Of a stretch of DNA of 5,078 nucleotides, positions 4,897 to 5,078 are shown piece after piece. Both the position numbers and the translations under genes were made by a program. The DNA comes from Alphaproteobacteria bacterium (GTDB lineage: Bacteria > Pseudomonadota > Alphaproteobacteria > UBA6615), in contig JABDJY010000227.1 of the NCBI GenBank assembly GCA_013003285.1, forward strand, positions 1-5,078, read 5' to 3'. Each line of letters begins with the position of its first letter. Within the stretch, counting starts at the first letter, position 1. The notes below the pieces were generated by a model. The model saw nothing but the letters and a program-made list of their open reading frames with translations. It ran no database searches and was not told where the DNA came from.

Positions 4897-5078
4897 ATGA
4901 CGACGGGATCCAGGGAATTGCCGGTCGCCGCCCGCTATAGCCGAGGCGCGGCCATCGCGCGCATGGCGCCGGTGTTGGGGATTGCGTTTATCCTGGCGCA
5001 TTTTCTGCGCTCGGCGCCGGCGGTCATTGCGCCCGATCTGCGCGCCGAACTGGCCTTGACCCCGGGGCAGCTTTCCAG
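4897..5078 (+). CDS. N-terminal part of an MFS transporter, 3' truncated by window
   Basis: Sixty complete codons run from the ATG at 4897-4899 to the window edge. After about 22 mostly polar residues comes a hydrophobic first helix (about 23-45) leading into F-L-R-S-A-P-A-V-I-A-P-D-L, then L-A-L-T-P-G-Q-L-S. This TM1-loop pattern (R-x-x-x-A-V-I-x-P-D-L followed by L-[ST]-x-x-Q-L) is common in major facilitator superfamily permeases. The substrate cannot be told. No Shine-Dalgarno is visible before 4897. An internal ATG at 4963 would remove the polar N-tail and start directly at the helix, but GAGG at 4943-4946 is too far (16 bases) to support it. A 7-codon ORF (4877-4900) overlaps the chosen start as ATGA, so the start may depend on coupling, or the message may be leaderless or nearly so. 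Confidence 0.75.
   Translation, partial: MTTGSRELPVAARYSRGAAIARMAPVLGIAFILAHFLRSAPAVIAPDLRAELALTPGQLS

Overview
The window (5078 bp) looks like a chromosomal segment from a GC-rich alphaproteobacterium, possibly Rhodospirillales-like. This rests on codon use, on the mix of a crotonase, a Cache/HAMP/PAS hybrid kinase, a lipocalin-like protein and an MFS transporter, and on general resemblance. I have no phylogenetic marker, so the taxonomic statement is tentative. I see no mobile element, CRISPR array, tRNA or rRNA.

Left part, plus strand: the C-terminal end of a malate/L-lactate dehydrogenase-family oxidoreductase (1-150) ends inside a perfect 9-bp hairpin. It is followed by a complete crotonase-fold (enoyl-CoA hydratase/isomerase family) protein (211-1032). 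In that protein both glutamates of classical hydratases are replaced, so its reaction is unlikely to be ordinary enoyl-CoA hydration.

Centre, minus strand: a two-gene unit reads right to left. It starts with a small four-helix membrane protein of unknown function (4212-3775). A large orphan hybrid histidine kinase follows (3751-1076), with a periplasmic double-Cache-like sensor, HAMP, a duplicated signalling helix, PAS, HisKA, HATPase and a C-terminal receiver. The kinase uses a TTG start. Its Shine-Dalgarno sequence lies in an 8-bp stem whose other arm overlaps the stop codon of the membrane-protein gene. This arrangement suggests translational coupling of the two proteins. The kinase converges on the crotonase gene across a 43-bp gap that contains a hairpin.

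Right part, plus strand: a 211-bp divergent spacer holds a possible 37-codon small ORF whose stop overlaps the next start (ATGA). Then come a lipocalin-like domain protein (4424-4837) and the first 60 codons of an MFS transporter (4897 to the window end). The functions are not obviously one pathway. The strongest reasons for a second look are the kinase/membrane-protein coupling hairpin, the altered crotonase active site, and the small ORF before the lipocalin-like gene. I found no clear evidence of a wholly new system.
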